This document shows, piece by piece, positions 44,829 through 54,389 of a stretch of 64,000 bases of DNA. Both the position numbers and the translations under genes were made by a program. The stretch lies in the NCBI RefSeq assembly GCF_017916325.1, contig NC_090160.1, forward strand, positions 151,001-215,000, written 5' to 3'. Every line of letters starts with the position of its first letter. Positions within the stretch are counted from its first letter, which is position 1. Source of the stretch: Leishmania martiniquensis (lineage: Eukaryota > Euglenozoa > Kinetoplastea > Trypanosomatida > Trypanosomatidae). The notes beneath the pieces were generated by a model. The model saw only the letters and a list, made by a program, of their open reading frames with translations. It did no database searches and had not been told where the DNA came from.

Positions 44829-46877
44829 TTAAGAGGACATAGCGCCGCCGTGAGGAACCACTGCGGCGCGAGCAGCCTGTAAGATCGCCATGCAGTCTGA
44901 CTCCGACAACTCCTGGAAGAGGAGTAGTTGAAACACCGAGTCGCCAAGCACCGCCTGAACGCCCTTCGTTACCCGCAGCCACACCTCGCCAGAGGTTTCG
45001 GAGTCACCGCCGGCACCTTTGAACGCCCCGAACGCGGAGGCACCACAGAGATCCATGTGCTGGCGCTGCATCTCCGCCGCGGCGCGAACGATGAACTGGA
45101 GTGCGTGGCAGCAGTCGACCACGGCGGCCGTGTCACTGTGCACCGTCAAGCGCAGATGTTTGAGAAGGGTTAAATGCCCACTGCGCTGCGACACGAGACG
45201 CAGCAACAACTGGCGCCTCTGAACCGTCATGTGGCACGAGATGAGCAGCAGCACCGCCGTGCGACCACACGAGAGCTGCCGGCGCTGACGCTGCTGGCGT
45301 TCCCGCTGCCCGCCGGCATCCTCCTGATCCTCCTGGATCATGTACTCATCGTCATCGACCGCGTCCAGACAGCGTGTCAAGATGTCCTGCGTGAGTTGCA
45401 AGTTCTTCGCCGCCAGGCTTAGCAGCTCGTTGCCCTCAACTTGAAGCGCCGCATGCTGGTCGGCGAGGGCGAGCTGGAAGAGGGTATCGAGATACTCGCT
45501 GCGACTGAGGGGACGCAGGAGAGGGTCGCATGCCAAGGAGTTGTCAGACAAGGCACCAGCTGTCCTCCCTCCAAAGCGGTGCGTATTCACCGCGCAGTCC
45601 ATGCCCACAATTGGCACATAGTCTACGTCTGGCTCCAGATCCCCATCTACGCGACCGCCGAGGTAAAACTGAGTGTAATGGTGCTGTTCCTTCTGCAGCT
45701 GTAGCGCGCGGATGGCGCGAGCGGTATGCAGTACCACAACCTCAGCAACGTGCCGCGGTCCAGCTGATCCTCTTGCGCCGGAGGACGTCAAGTCTTGCGC
45801 CGGCCGCACTGCGTCCGCTAGCACGCGCAGCAGCCCCGTCTGAATTTCGCTCGCCATGCGCGGATGACCTTGGCCGAGCACAGCGAGCAGCTCCGTCAGC
45901 GGTGCGGCCACCGACGCATCCGTTTCACGTTGCAGCGTACGCAACACGTGCAACAGCCCCTCTTTGTCACCCACCATCTCGCGGTACACGCGACCTGCGT
46001 TCGCCACGTGCAAGAGTAAAAGCGTTATGGCACGCCGCTCCTGCACGAACAAAGCCGGCACGGAGAAAGCGACGGCAGAAGCACTTGCCAATGGCGACGG
46101 TGACGTCAACGACATCGCCGGCGTAGGCGCCGTTACCACCAAGCAGTGGGTAAGCGTGGCAGCTCCGCCACCTTCCACAAACTGGAGGAGAAAGCGCGAA
46201 CCACGCAGAAAGAGCGTGATTGCCTCCACCTGCGCCAGCAGCTCCGACGAGGGCGAAGCCGCTGAAGACACACAGCATGCCCCTGCCGGGGATGAGCCAT
46301 CGGCAGCAGCGCTTCTGCTAGAGGCTGGCCCCGTCACCGACGGTGGGGAAAGAGAGGCGGCTCCGCACTTCACAGCAGTCTTCCCCGGGGCGCTAATGGA
46401 AGCAGCACTTGCTAGGGCCGTAGCACCTTTAGCAGCCGCGGCCGCCACCAACGACACGCTGTCCGACACCCACGCACTGTAGCGCAGCTTCCACCAAGAC
46501 GTGATGCGGGTCAGTAGCAGGGGCGCAGCGTCGCCGAGGTCCTCCTCCAAGGCGTTGCTGTTACTCACTTTGTGCAACGCCTTCAGCGACTCTAGCATGC
46601 ACACTCGCCGTAAAGTGCATGCGCTGTCCCACACGCTGAGCCATGCGGCCGCCCGACGGCCGCGCAGCTGGGACGCCATAGCTATCGCGCTCCAATTAGC
46701 GCGTAGTCCTTGCCGTGGTCGCTGCTTCGCCGCCGCCGCACCCGTCACCGCCGGGCGTGCCGTGGCAGGTTTTCCCTGGTAGGACGACGAGGAAGCGGCG
46801 GTTTCGGATATCGATTGTGGCGCCCTTCCGCGTGGGCTAGACTCTCTGCCGGCGTTCGCGGCTTGCGTACCAGTCAT
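44829..46877 (-). CDS. Probable armadillo-like helical protein, 682 residues
   Basis: Runs from ATG at 46877 to TAG at 44829 with no break. The first 60 residues are Ser/Ala/Pro/Gly-rich and probably disordered. The remainder is built of Leu/Ala-rich amphipathic helices, with stretches such as FLRGSRFLLQFVEGGGAATL and ITLLLLHVANAGRVYREMVGD that read like armadillo/HEAT units of the 'flexible tail, hole in the array' kind. A long Ala/Ser/Pro-rich linker interrupts the array at about residues 140-215. The resemblance to the armadillo-like helical (ARMH1-type) ciliary proteins is a suggestion from pattern only. Location and partners are unknown. The start is supported by a C-rich tract and AG 18 nt upstream. 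Confidence 0.85.
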   Translation of the reverse strand: MTGTQAANAGRESSPRGRAPQSISETAASSSSYQGKPATARPAVTGAAAAKQRPRQGLRANWSAIAMASQLRGRRAAAWLSVWDSACTLRRVCMLESLKALHKVSNSNALEEDLGDAAPLLLTRITSWWKLRYSAWVSDSVSLVAAAAAKGATALASAASISAPGKTAVKCGAASLSPPSVTGPASSRSAAADGSSPAGACCVSSAASPSSELLAQVEAITLFLRGSRFLLQFVEGGGAATLTHCLVVTAPTPAMSLTSPSPLASASAVAFSVPALFVQERRAITLLLLHVANAGRVYREMVGDKEGLLHVLRTLQRETDASVAAPLTELLAVLGQGHPRMASEIQTGLLRVLADAVRPAQDLTSSGARGSAGPRHVAEVVVLHTARAIRALQLQKEQHHYTQFYLGGRVDGDLEPDVDYVPIVGMDCAVNTHRFGGRTAGALSDNSLACDPLLRPLSRSEYLDTLFQLALADQHAALQVEGNELLSLAAKNLQLTQDILTRCLDAVDDDEYMIQEDQEDAGGQRERQQRQRRQLSCGRTAVLLLISCHMTVQRRQLLLRLVSQRSGHLTLLKHLRLTVHSDTAAVVDCCHALQFIVRAAAEMQRQHMDLCGASAFGAFKGAGGDSETSGEVWLRVTKGVQAVLGDSVFQLLLFQELSESDCMAILQAARAAVVPHGGAMSS

Positions 46878-46895
46878 GGCTTTGAGCGCTCAACT

Positions 46896-46917
46896 CTGCG
46901 AAGGGGGAGGGGGGGGG
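46896..46917 (-). promoter_or_regulatory. Predicted trans-splice acceptor of the armadillo-like gene
   Basis: A C-rich pyrimidine tract on the minus strand, including C12, ends in AG at the complement of 46896-46897. The 5' UTR would be about 18 nt. Confidence 0.45.
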
Positions 46918-48012
46918 GGCGCGAGGCTCGAGGAGTAACATGAAAGGGGCACCAAGCGGCGGCGGAGGAGCAAAGGAGAAGAACGAGAGAGGGCTGAGCG
47001 CTTCACGTATGACTGAGAAGGGGGGCGTACGTATGCGCGTATGCCTGGGCCCAAGACCGTCGAGCACGAGGAGGGAGGGAAGACGCGCACGCAGGCTTAG
47101 GTACACACGCATACAAAGCAGCACACACAGGTGTGAAGGCACGGAGAGAGAGAAAAGAAAGCGCTGGGGCGAGCGCGCGTGGAGAATGCGAAGGGCAGAG
47201 AGGCGCCGTGGAAGAACAAAAGAGAAAAATGGGGGGATGCAAGTGATGAACGGGGAGGAGAGCTCCTCTTCATACACCCTCGCATTCACAGCAGAGGTGA
47301 TAAGGCGCGATAAGCGCATGCCTGATGGCACGAGAGTGATTTTCACCTGCAGTGCGGCCGTCTCCCAGTCGTAGTCGCAGAGGGAAGCGAAAGGGCCGGC
47401 AAAGAGCGTGAGTCGGGCACGTGCTTTCTCCGAAGAGCAACAGCCACTAGTCGATCGCGCCTATGAATCTCAGCTGCCCTTACCCGACCCCACCCGCTCA
47501 GCAGTTTATCTGCACCTCCTGCAAGCGCCCACCCGGCAGACTGGGGAGCCGCCCATTTTACAGATCAGAGGCCGCCACTTAGACTTCCTCTTCGTTCTCT
47601 TTTGCGTTCCCACAGTTTTGATGGTGACTCGTCAGTTGCCATCTCTGCTCTCTTGCTCACCACACAGCGGGAGGGGGGGGGTAAGAAAAGGGAAGGTCTT
47701 CCACGATGCGCCGCCGCGATCCCCGTCTGCAGACTGAATGAAACGATCAGGCGAGGAGGAAACGGTGGAGGGCCAGAGGAGAAGACACGTCACATTTTAG
47801 TCGTACAACAGAGCCGTGCTACAGCCCGGACCACCATAGCGCCAGTACGACAGAAAGGGGGAGAGAGAGGGTAGCGGACAACAAGCACATCTGCGCCACG
47901 TTTGATCAGCACGTAGGCGCTCAGGCTCCAAATCAGGCTCGTGTGCACACGGGCACGCGTATGCAGAGGCGACTTGCTCAGCAGAAGCCATTCTCGCCCT
48001 CCCCTTCGCATC
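46918..48012. other. Non-coding region between the J-like protein gene and the armadillo-like gene
   Basis: About 1.1 kb. Bases 46918-47260 are purine-rich as printed; 47400-47640 and 47700-48000 are of normal complexity. A plus-strand frame at 47408-47737 begins with GTG and lacks support. No gene seen. Confidence 0.6.
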
Positions 48013-48606
48013 TTAGCGCGTTGCCGCACGCATCGAGCGGTTGATGGGGCGCAAAACTAGCTTGATGACCAGCACAGCTACCCCAAAGACGATCAGCATC
48101 AATACGCACAACTGCAACTCAATCAAACGGCGTTTAGACTTTGGGAGCAGCTGAAACTGCAACCGCTGGCGATCTGTCTGACTACTGTGCGCCTTCAGAT
48201 AGTAAGGTGAGTTCGGGTCCTTCAAAATCTCGTGCGCCCGGAAGACGCGGTCGACCATCTTGGGATCTGGGCACGCTCCCTTTGGGCCATACTTGGCCTT
48301 CGCCCTCTCGAAAGCAGCATCGATGTCCTCCACCGTGCTGTCTGGCGGCAGGTCAAGCACCTCTAACGGGTCGAATTGCGTCAGGAAAGCCTCCTGATCG
48401 CGCTTTCCTGGCATCTGCGCGTACTGAGTGCGCCGTTGCTCACTCAGCGCGTAGTCGTGGCGAAAGGCTGCGTGAGACTTTACAGCGGTCCCTGAAGGAT
48501 GCGCCCAGTGGATAGACGACGCGGCGTGGGGTGCTGCTCCGCGAAGAAGGGGCCGCGCGGCCGCCAACGCACCGCCGCGCTGCAGCAGTGATGCACTCGA
48601 GCGCAT
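48013..48606 (-). CDS. J-like protein without HPD, with C-terminal membrane anchor
   Basis: Encodes 197 residues, ATG at 48606. The first 40 residues are Arg/Ala/Ser/Leu-rich without acidic residues and look like a mitochondrial targeting sequence. Residues about 78-140 match the J-domain pattern: FDPLEVLDLPPDSTVEDIDA (helix I and the turn into helix II), AFERAKAKYGPKG, then a helix III-like MVDRVFRAHEILKDP with NSPYYLKAH. Where a working J-domain has HPD, this protein has GPK, so it should not stimulate Hsp70 ATPase; it is a J-like protein. A hydrophobic segment at about 161-185 (LIELQLCVLMLIVFGVAVLV) forms a single membrane anchor with a short basic tail. By analogy with Pam16/Tim16, which also lacks HPD, it could be a scaffold partner at a mitochondrial membrane. 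That role is inference; the protein is not an evident Pam16 orthologue. Confidence 0.88.
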   Translation of the reverse strand: MRSSASLLQRGGALAAARPLLRGAAPHAASSIHWAHPSGTAVKSHAAFRHDYALSEQRRTQYAQMPGKRDQEAFLTQFDPLEVLDLPPDSTVEDIDAAFERAKAKYGPKGACPDPKMVDRVFRAHEILKDPNSPYYLKAHSSQTDRQRLQFQLLPKSKRRLIELQLCVLMLIVFGVAVLVIKLVLRPINRSMRAATR

Positions 48607-49527
48607 CCTTCTCGTAGATCAACTTTTTGAGCGTCTCCCCCCTCACTGAGATGAGCGGCTGCGTCAGCAAACAGCCGCCGAAGTCGACTTTGGCGAGACA
48701 CACGAGGAGACGAGATGTCAGCGCATACATTCACACATCCACACACACGCAGACGCTGCAGGCGGACGCCTTGGCAGCAGAGACGAGGAGGCGTGAGGGG
48801 GGCCGAAGAAAACAAACGAAAGAAAAATGTGAACGCACAGTAGTCGCTGTTTCAGGGCGGTAAGAGAACAGAAAACAGTGCACAGGAGAAAATGGCGGGT
48901 GAACGAGAAAAAAAAAACGAAAGGGTGGGAAGGGGACAGCCAGAGGTCCGCGCTGTCGCAGGGTCGTGTCAGGGGTGGTGGAGGAGGGGGGAAGGGGTAA
49001 AAGAGGGATTGGAGGGATGGAGGGGGGGGCCATGGTTGCCCATACGCCTGTACCCCGCTGGATAAGGGGGTGAGAAGAGCGTGAACTATCCAGCAAGAAT
49101 GGCGTGCCACTCCTGTGGTGACGAAATTTTCTCCCCTCGTCAAGATGGGCGGGCGCTTGCCGGCACGGGTCTACCGAAAGAGAAGAGAGGGACCAGCTCA
49201 ATAGCCAAGCGTGGCAAAAAGAGACGCCCATCGGCGTGTCCACACAGTTGCGGAGGTACCAAGCAGCGAGAAGCACCGTATGCTGTTGCCCTTCCTCTCA
49301 TGCGCGAGAAAGGCAATCGGCCGACAAGCGTACGAGCAAGACGGGAAAAAAAAATCTGCACCACATCGGTAGCCACCTCCTTGTCACCGTTCGTGCCATC
49401 AAAGCCGTCGAACACGATAGGGCGCTGAGTGGCTAGCGAATGAGACAGAGCGGCAGTGCGAGCAGCCCTCGAAGTGAGCAGTGAGGGGGTAAATGCGCGC
49501 TTTTTGCTGCCAGCCGCCCTCGCACCC
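48607..49527. other. Non-coding region between the phosphatase-like gene and the J-like gene
   Basis: About 0.9 kb holding the 5' UTR of the J-like gene and the 3' UTR of the phosphatase-like gene. Pyrimidine tracts for trans-splicing are visible on the minus strand around 48790-49010. An open frame at 48440-48730 overlaps the start of the J-like gene in another frame and is not supported. Confidence 0.6.
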
Positions 49528-50550
49528 TCATGTGTTGTACAGGATGGTGGGCCGTCGGCCATCGGAGAGCTCCAGGCTCACTAGGTCCTCATCGAACAGC
49601 TCGATGAACTCCTCGTTGTCAGCTCGGCTCTTGTTGCCGGCGAAGCGACGGTACTCCTCCAGGATGGAGACGAGATTCCACCGCTGCAGCTTGCGCAGAC
49701 ACCCGCACACAATGCCGGATCGGTAGCGCCCTTTGGAACACGTGATGAGCAGCGGGTAGTACTGCGGGTCGAGGAGAATGTGCAAAATGCTGACGACGAC
49801 CGCCTCGGAGAGGGTCATGAGGCCGTGCAGCTTGCCCTCGTAGGACGGCACCACCGCCTCGAAGCCGCCACCGGTACTGCTGCTGCAGCGCGGTCCGCTG
49901 TCGGGAAAAAAGAGGGGCGCCGGGATGTGCACCGGCGAGCATTTGGAGTTAGTCTGCCGCTCACCAACGTTTTCCTGCAGGAAGCGCACGGCATTGGACG
50001 TACCCGAAGCGGCAGTGCCGGCAGATGTGGAAGGCCACGTACGGCCGCCAGTGGAGACGCCGCGGTCCTGTTCCATGCCCTCACCGTTGCCATCCTGCCA
50101 GCCATCACCTTCGACTTGGCTGATATTAACGTTTCTGGAAGAGTCGAGGTACGGCCGGTTGCAGTCAGCGCAGCTAAAGCTGGCGGTAGTGCTTTCACGA
50201 GCCGCTTCCAAGGCCTCAGCGCCCTTGCTCCCACTCACGTTCGCAGGTCCAGTGGAGGGGGCGCCTCTCGCCTTCCCGCCAGCCGTGTCAGCAACTGGGG
50301 TGAGAGGTGTGTACGCCGGCGCCACGCCACGGCATGCGCCGCTAGTCTGCGATTCGCTGACGAGGGGGCAGAAGATGGTCACCCCAGACTCCTGCAGCCA
50401 GTTCACGAAGGCATCGTCGTGGATATCGGTGAGCAGGATGCACGTGCGCAACCCCAGCGAGGAGAGAAAACCGTAGTGGCGCGGCTCAGGCGCACCGCAG
50501 CGGAAGATGCCCTCCTCCACGTACCCAAAGTTGGGTGGAATGACCTTCAT
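49528..50550 (-). CDS. Siw14/PFA-DSP-type phosphatase domain protein with a long internal insert
   Basis: Encodes 340 residues from ATG at 50550 (MKVIPPNFGYVEEGIFRCGAP); further upstream the frame begins only at a GTG. The opening PPNFGYVEEGIFRCGAP and the LGLRTCILLTD segment match the fungal/plant atypical dual-specificity phosphatase family (Siw14, PFA-DSP). The signature loop is C271-SKGRYR-SG, a C-x5-R active site with Cys271 and Arg277 in place. The family cleaves inositol pyrophosphates or phosphotyrosine. Between the N-terminal strands and the catalytic half lies an insert of roughly 160 residues (about 67-228), rich in Ser, Gly, Thr and Ala, containing a CADC pair. The usual domain is about 150-200 residues without it. 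The CSKGRYR loop has fewer small residues than the CKRGKHRTG type of Siw14, so substrate choice may differ. Confidence 0.85.
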   Translation of the reverse strand: MKVIPPNFGYVEEGIFRCGAPEPRHYGFLSSLGLRTCILLTDIHDDAFVNWLQESGVTIFCPLVSESQTSGACRGVAPAYTPLTPVADTAGGKARGAPSTGPANVSGSKGAEALEAARESTTASFSCADCNRPYLDSSRNVNISQVEGDGWQDGNGEGMEQDRGVSTGGRTWPSTSAGTAASGTSNAVRFLQENVGERQTNSKCSPVHIPAPLFFPDSGPRCSSSTGGGFEAVVPSYEGKLHGLMTLSEAVVVSILHILLDPQYYPLLITCSKGRYRSGIVCGCLRKLQRWNLVSILEEYRRFAGNKSRADNEEFIELFDEDLVSLELSDGRRPTILYNT

Positions 50551-51060
50551 GGTGACCTTCTCCTCCACACCAGTGGTAGTCGGCACTGCGACGGCAGGCT
50601 CGTATCGATGTATATGCGCCACTTGCCTTGAGCGAGACGGGAATCAGTTAGCAGAAGAGGAGTGCACCAAGCCACGGCCCAGAGGGAGAAAAATGGCACT
50701 GGCTCGCCGCCAATGAGGCACCCGAAAGGGACGAGAGGAGAGACAGCGAAGGGGGAGGTAGGGAGGGGAAAAAAGGGGGAGTGTCACAGGAGAGAGACAG
50801 GAAAGGAGAGGCATACGCCAACGCACCCGAATGCCTCAGCCAACGATGCACACGACGGGTGCCTTTTTTTTCCTTGCTTTGGCTGCTTCGCTGCTGGGGC
50901 ACACACGAACACACACAATTCTGGCGGAGATGAGGAGGTGCGGATTCAAGCAAGGATATACAGTCACAGTGTACAAGACCTATGTGGCCAAGTTCGCTCA
51001 CACACACACACACACGGACATATGTCGACGCGTCCATCTGCATTCATCCGCCGGCATATA
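50551..51060. other. Short non-coding region upstream of the phosphatase-like gene
   Basis: About 0.5 kb. The nearest candidate splice acceptor for the phosphatase-like gene is AG at the complement of 50627-50628, after a weak pyrimidine stretch. The rest is purine-rich and CA-repeat sequence with a (CA)n run near 51001-51016. No gene seen. Confidence 0.55.
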
Positions 51061-51633
51061 CTAAAACTGAGGCATTTGGGAGCCAAAGTCGCCCTTGCGG
51101 TTCGCCTTCATTGAGGCATACGGGTCCCGGCCACCGTCCGCGGCCACTTGAGTTTCGTGAAGGTCGCGCTTCTTGCGGATGCGCTCGTAGCTCTCCTGCA
51201 CCGCGCACAGTGTTAGTGATATTTTTTTGTCTCTCTTCAGCTTTTCCTTCAGCTTTGTCATAAACTCGTCGTCGTGTTGCACACCCTCGGAGAGCATTCG
51301 CATTTCCTTAGCGGCCCCGCCGTGCTGCCGCAGGTAGTCGATATACTCGGTGTCCGTCCGAAGCTCGCGCTGGATGGCGGCCAGCCACTGCTGATCGCAG
51401 CATGCCTGCAGTACCTCATAGTAGACCTGCGGGTTGAACTCGCGGCCGCAAGCTGTCTTGATAGGGCTATGCAGGCCAACACTACTCTGGAGGTGGTGGC
51501 CGCGGCGCATTTCCCACCCATACGCATTACCGTCGGGCCTGGTGCCCTCGGTGGGGAGGTGGCCCGGGATAACGGTTCGCCGCGTCACGGCAAGCACGCC
51601 CAGACGTAAAGAAGTGCGCTCTAGGCGGCGCAT
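51061..51633 (-). CDS. Hypothetical protein, probably mitochondrial, 190 residues
   Basis: Taken from the ATG at 51633 (MRRLERTSLRLGVLAVTRRT) to TAG at 51061. The frame is open further upstream, to a GTG at 51906 with an ATG at 51861. That part is Pro/Ser/Cys-rich 5' UTR-like sequence, and a pyrimidine-rich stretch ending in AG lies just before 51633. The first 20 residues have five Arg and no acidic residue apart from one Glu, consistent with a mitochondrial presequence. The body is a soluble helical protein with FNPQVYYEVLQACCDQQWLA and a charged helix (DEFMTKLKEKLKRDKKISLT), ending in a polar tail with DPYASM. I do not recognise the family. A subunit or assembly factor of a mitochondrial complex is possible but unproven. 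Confidence 0.75.
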   Translation of the reverse strand: MRRLERTSLRLGVLAVTRRTVIPGHLPTEGTRPDGNAYGWEMRRGHHLQSSVGLHSPIKTACGREFNPQVYYEVLQACCDQQWLAAIQRELRTDTEYIDYLRQHGGAAKEMRMLSEGVQHDDEFMTKLKEKLKRDKKISLTLCAVQESYERIRKKRDLHETQVAADGGRDPYASMKANRKGDFGSQMPQF

Positions 51634-53102
51634 GGCTACATGGGAAAAGCAGGTGCACGGAGGACACCAGCGCACGGTGAAGCGCAGGCGGTTGTGTAGG
51701 TGGGCGGATGGGGGCCTATGTGTGCAAATCTCCAAGCTCGAGTTGCTGGAAGAGCGCACTGCGCGTCGGCGCTGGCAGGGCGGGGAGGGGGGGTTGCAAG
51801 CTCGGTAGTTAGGGATCAAGATAGCAGAGAGATGTCGTACAGCGAAGTAGAGGGGCGGCATCTCCGCTGATGCAGCGAGGGGGAGATTGCGCACCGGGAT
51901 GGGCACAAGCGCATTGGCACAGCTGCTGAGCCCCGCCCCCTACTAAGCATGTATTCCCCCTCTCTCCTCGCACGCTGCGAGTGAAGCGAGAATGTCAGCT
52001 GCGTACAGGAGGGCAAGACGAGAAGCGCAGGAATTTCACACACTGCTTGCGCCCATCTTTGCTATCCAGGGCCCAACACACAGGCCGCGGCACCATACGT
52101 CACACATGTGCACAGTCTTGTGTAGCTTCAGAGTGTGTCGGCGTTGGCGAACGGCACTGTGCGTGAGGCCATGGGAAAAACAAGTTAAGAAGGCAGCACG
52201 AAGATCAGCCATCGTGTGGGCCTTGTCGCCTTGATCTGTTGCTGTTCCCTTTGTGGTGTTAGGTGCTACACAATGAATCGAGCGCGTACACACACGCACA
52301 CAGCGACAATTCCACCCACTTTGCCTGACAAAGAAAAAAAGAAAAGAAACGCACTGCAATGGGCTTTAGACTCTCTCTGTCTGTATGTGGGTATGCATGC
52401 GTGTGCGTGTGTGTACGCACTTCCCTACGCAGATATACGCACCATCCTTTGCCACATGGTCGGTCCACCCCTTTTCTTCCTTCTCCCCCCCTTTTCTTGC
52501 CTTCCCCATACCTTCTTCGCCGCCGCAGAGCGCGCAACACAGTGCACGCGTGTCGCCCTCTCCCGCAGCGCGGCGCTTTACGACTCCTCTTCCCCTCCAG
52601 GCCCGCAGCTGCACATTCGCGCGAGTCCAAGCAGCACCGACATCGCACGCCTGGTGGCACGAGAAAGATACATGCGAGCGAGCGGTCAACAGCTGAAAGT
52701 TACAGAAGCAAGAGAGGGCTCCGTACGGGGGGTGGGGGATGAAAGGAGTGCCGACACTGAAAGAAACACGGCTTCAGTTGCGGTATTCTGCCTCCTACTT
52801 CTTTGCCCGCACTTCTTTTTCCTGTTGCTGCACCCTACAAATGTGGCAGTTACAGCGGCGGTGGTGTGACGGTGCACGCACTCCTTCGGGTGCGTCGAAA
52901 GAGAGACAGGAGCCAACACGCCACCCACCGCTGCAGAGAAGAGCCATGATGCTATCCATCGACTTCGACAGAGAACATGGGGAGGCTTATGGGCAGGAGG
53001 TAATCTAGAGAAGGATGAGCGGGCCCGGTGGCGTTCCTTGCCGTTGTACTCCTTCGCCACGCCATCAGCCGCGCGCCATCTGCATAGCGGCATCAGAGAG
53101 CG
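51634..53102. other. Non-coding region between two small mitochondrial-type genes
   Basis: About 1.5 kb. Pyrimidine-rich sequence as printed at 52460-52620 and 52790-52830, otherwise mixed sequence. Frames on either strand lack an ATG with a splice context or protein-like composition. No gene seen. Confidence 0.6.
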
Positions 53103-53396
53103 CTACTGCATGGCCTTCTCCATTTCCTTGTAGACCTCATGCAGGTCTTCTGGCACCATCGCCGGAACAGTCTTCTCGACGCCCGCATCCTGCCTCACCC
53201 CTGCGTGGGCGGCCTGGTGACGCTCCACGTTTTGCTGACGCACTCGCTGCTGGTAGGCGACCCACTCCGCATCGTTGGCTGCCTTCTCACGGAAGCCCTT
53301 GTTAAAGCCGAGCCATGCGACCACAATGTAAGAAAAGTTGCGGAACTGGTTGAGCGTCTTCGGCGCCGCCTTTGCAGCGGCGGAAGACACGGACAT
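53103..53396 (-). CDS. Small hypothetical membrane-associated protein, 97 residues
   Basis: ATG at 53396, TAG at 53103. The first 17 residues are Ala/Ser/Lys-rich, then a hydrophobic aromatic segment (FRNFSYIVVAWLGFNKGF, about 18-35) that could be one short membrane helix. A long polar helix follows (about 36-65, with WVAYQQRVRQQNVERH), then an acidic tail ending KEMEKAMQ. The single N-terminal helix followed by a charged helix is the general shape of small accessory subunits of mitochondrial respiratory or ATP synthase complexes, but I cannot assign it to one. Upstream sequence is pyrimidine-rich on the minus strand, with AG choices within 40 nt, including one 11 nt before the ATG. Confidence 0.78.
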   Translation of the reverse strand: MSVSSAAAKAAPKTLNQFRNFSYIVVAWLGFNKGFREKAANDAEWVAYQQRVRQQNVERHQAAHAGVRQDAGVEKTVPAMVPEDLHEVYKEMEKAMQ

Positions 53397-54389
53397 GATG
53401 GCGGTGGCTATTTAGCGTTGCGCTCGAGGTGTTGAGATGGAGGTGTGCCTCGGCGAAGGGGTGGGCGAGAGGAGGGAAAGGGTACAAGACGCTCGTTGGG
53501 AAAGGCAGCTGACCGCTAAGTCGGTGCGTGGCGGTTTCAAATGTGTTGGTTGAGCAAACAAGTGGGGAAATGCCCCGGCAGCCGAGACAACGGCGTTGCG
53601 TCGTTGCGGCGCCGGCGACATTCGGTTTCGCCATATCAGAGAAGCAGAAGGAGGGGAAAGAGAGTGGGCAACAGCGCATGCAAGGCACGGAGCAGAGGCA
53701 CCGCTAAGGGTATCCTCTTAAAAGGAGAGCTGCCACAGAGAGAGAGAGAGAAGGGACAGGAAGGGGGTGAGAAAAGGCCTGCAGTAGCGAGAAGACAACG
53801 ATGATGTAACAAGAGGCACGAGCACAGGCGAGTATCCGTGTCCTCCCTCCACTCTTCGCATCGCCCTCTTCATTCATCGCTAGAGACCCAAGCACCGCTA
53901 AACCTCAAACAGTGGGCAAGGAGCGGCACGAGTCGAAAGACGCTGCCGCCTTCCCCTGACCCCACCACCACCATCCCGATCTCCACACCCGGTCGCGCAC
54001 AGGCACGCCGTTTCGGCGCTCGTACCTGCGGTGACTCCCTTCTTCTTTGGATGTATATGTGCGTGTGTCTGTGTCTGTGTGTGTAGATGGCGACGAAGAA
54101 AAACCGATTCAGCAGGCACACGCAGAGACGAACCGACCCAGTCGGCATATCCACTCTCAAGTGGTCCGAAACACAAAAAAGAGGAGACGAAGAGGCACTC
54201 GTTCACAGTGAGAAGGTCACAGAGAGGGCAGGGTAGGAGTGAGAGATGAGAGATGAGAGATGGGCAGTAGTGGCGGAAGCAGCAGCACCGCCGGCACAGT
54301 TTCACCCACCCCCATCCTGCACGCGCCCTGCCGAGCTGACACGGCCGTCGTTTCTTGGCGATTTTAGTCCTCTGCCCACCACCACCACC
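53397..54389. other. Non-coding region between two very small membrane-protein genes
   Basis: About 1 kb. Contains the pyrimidine tract of the 97-residue gene on the minus strand (about 53453-53485), GA- and TG-rich stretches and the 3' UTR of the 96-residue gene. No gene seen. Confidence 0.6.

Noticed and set aside
48440..48730. Minus-strand frame overlapping the start of the J-like gene
   Set aside because: It shares sequence with the well-supported J-like gene in another frame and ends in Arg/Ser-rich shadow sequence.
51634..51906. N-terminal extension of the 190-residue protein, including an ATG at 51861
   Set aside because: The added residues are Pro/Ser/Cys-rich and would bury the mitochondrial-type leader starting at 51633. 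Not fully excluded.
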